This document shows positions 50,028 to 50,169 of a DNA stretch of 50,169 nt, in pieces. Below the pieces are notes generated by a model. It worked only from the letters and a program-made list of their open reading frames with translations, made no database searches and had not been told where the DNA came from. Source of the DNA: CAYWTX01 sp964461295 (GTDB lineage: Bacteria > Planctomycetota > Phycisphaerae > SM23-33). The stretch's first letter is position 1. Each line of letters opens with the position of its first letter. The stretch covers positions 1 through 50,169 of the forward strand of contig CAYWTX010000419.1 of the NCBI GenBank assembly GCA_964461295.1, in the 5' to 3' direction. The translations under genes and the position numbers were made by a program.

Positions 50028-50169
50028 GGCCCCCCCCGTAACGTTGCTAGTGCGCCAGGCAAAGCCTGGGCGAGGAGGAGTGCAATGTAGAAGAGCACGT
50101 AAACCTTGCAATGGGACCCAGCGGGAACCCAACCCGCCCGGCCAAGCGTAGCCGGCAGCCGGAAGCGAG
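50028..50169. other. Right-edge non-coding sequence, possibly the 5' end of a group II intron
   Basis: No gene is seen. GTGCG at 50050 is followed by the stem CCAGGC-AAA-GCCTGG and a purine-rich tract. It continues with GCCAAGCGTAGCCGGCAGCC near the edge. GTGCG is the usual 5' boundary of a group II intron, and the stem would be the start of domain I, but the window ends before any diagnostic domain. A further member of the hairpin repeats is the alternative. Confidence 0.25.

Overview
The window is about 50 kb of high-GC bacterial DNA, densely packed with genes on both strands. The gene content points to a planctomycete, probably an uncultured Phycisphaerae-like lineage. The grounds are a long MoxR / DUF58 / BatA-type von Willebrand A block with DUF4159, PA14 and carbohydrate-binding modules, a PQQ-like propeller protein with a signal peptide, a sulfatase, Gfo/Idh/MocA sugar oxidoreductase with a KDG-type kinase, and a MetX-MetW fusion. 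CMP-Kdo synthesis (KdsB) implies a Gram-negative outer membrane, and MurD plus an FtsQ-like protein imply that peptidoglycan and divisome functions remain. The taxonomic call is inference from gene families; no rRNA or tRNA gene was seen.

Layout. 1-6.8 kb: sugar metabolism (oxidoreductase, glycosyltransferase remnant, PfkB kinase), a two-gene 2-oxoacid:ferredoxin oxidoreductase operon, then two abutting non-coding repeats and TrmB. 6.8-11.5 kb: a non-coding stretch with two DnaA-box-like sites next to dnaA, then an FtsQ-like gene divergent from murD. 11.5-17.4 kb: secreted PQQ-propeller and esterase genes, a decayed stretch, then kdsB overlapping a glycoside-hydrolase-like gene. 17.3-21.4 kb: a ParE-type toxin-antitoxin pair and a methionine operon (metY then metX-metW) preceded by a SAM-I riboswitch. 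21.5-24.2 kb: a repeat element, a lipoprotein, and an HD-domain plus CHAD pair that suggests polyphosphate biology. 24.5-40.9 kb: eight co-directional genes forming a MoxR-vWA envelope block. 41-48 kb: purQ, a BrnT-like small protein, and a tightly coupled serine palmitoyltransferase-like / GNAT / sulfatase operon divergent from a GH3-family acyl-amide synthetase. 48.2-50.2 kb: a lower-GC cysK that looks acquired, a Tat-signal gene remnant, and repeats up to the right edge.

The most striking feature is the number of fold-back (inverted) repeats of roughly 80-220 bp between genes. Each arm repeats a short core motif, and the core differs from element to element. At least nine are seen (19.73, 23.12, 26.0, 27.12, 28.18, 38.93, 40.90, 48.01 and 49.83 kb), plus two terminal-inverted-repeat elements and a four-copy dispersed repeat carrying a GGGGC-type hairpin. 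Several supply stop codons, C-terminal codons, Shine-Dalgarno sequences or signal-peptide codons to adjacent genes. The best candidates for undescribed biology are this repeat family, the SPT-GNAT-sulfatase (+GH3) lipid locus, and the 16-kb vWA/MoxR operon.
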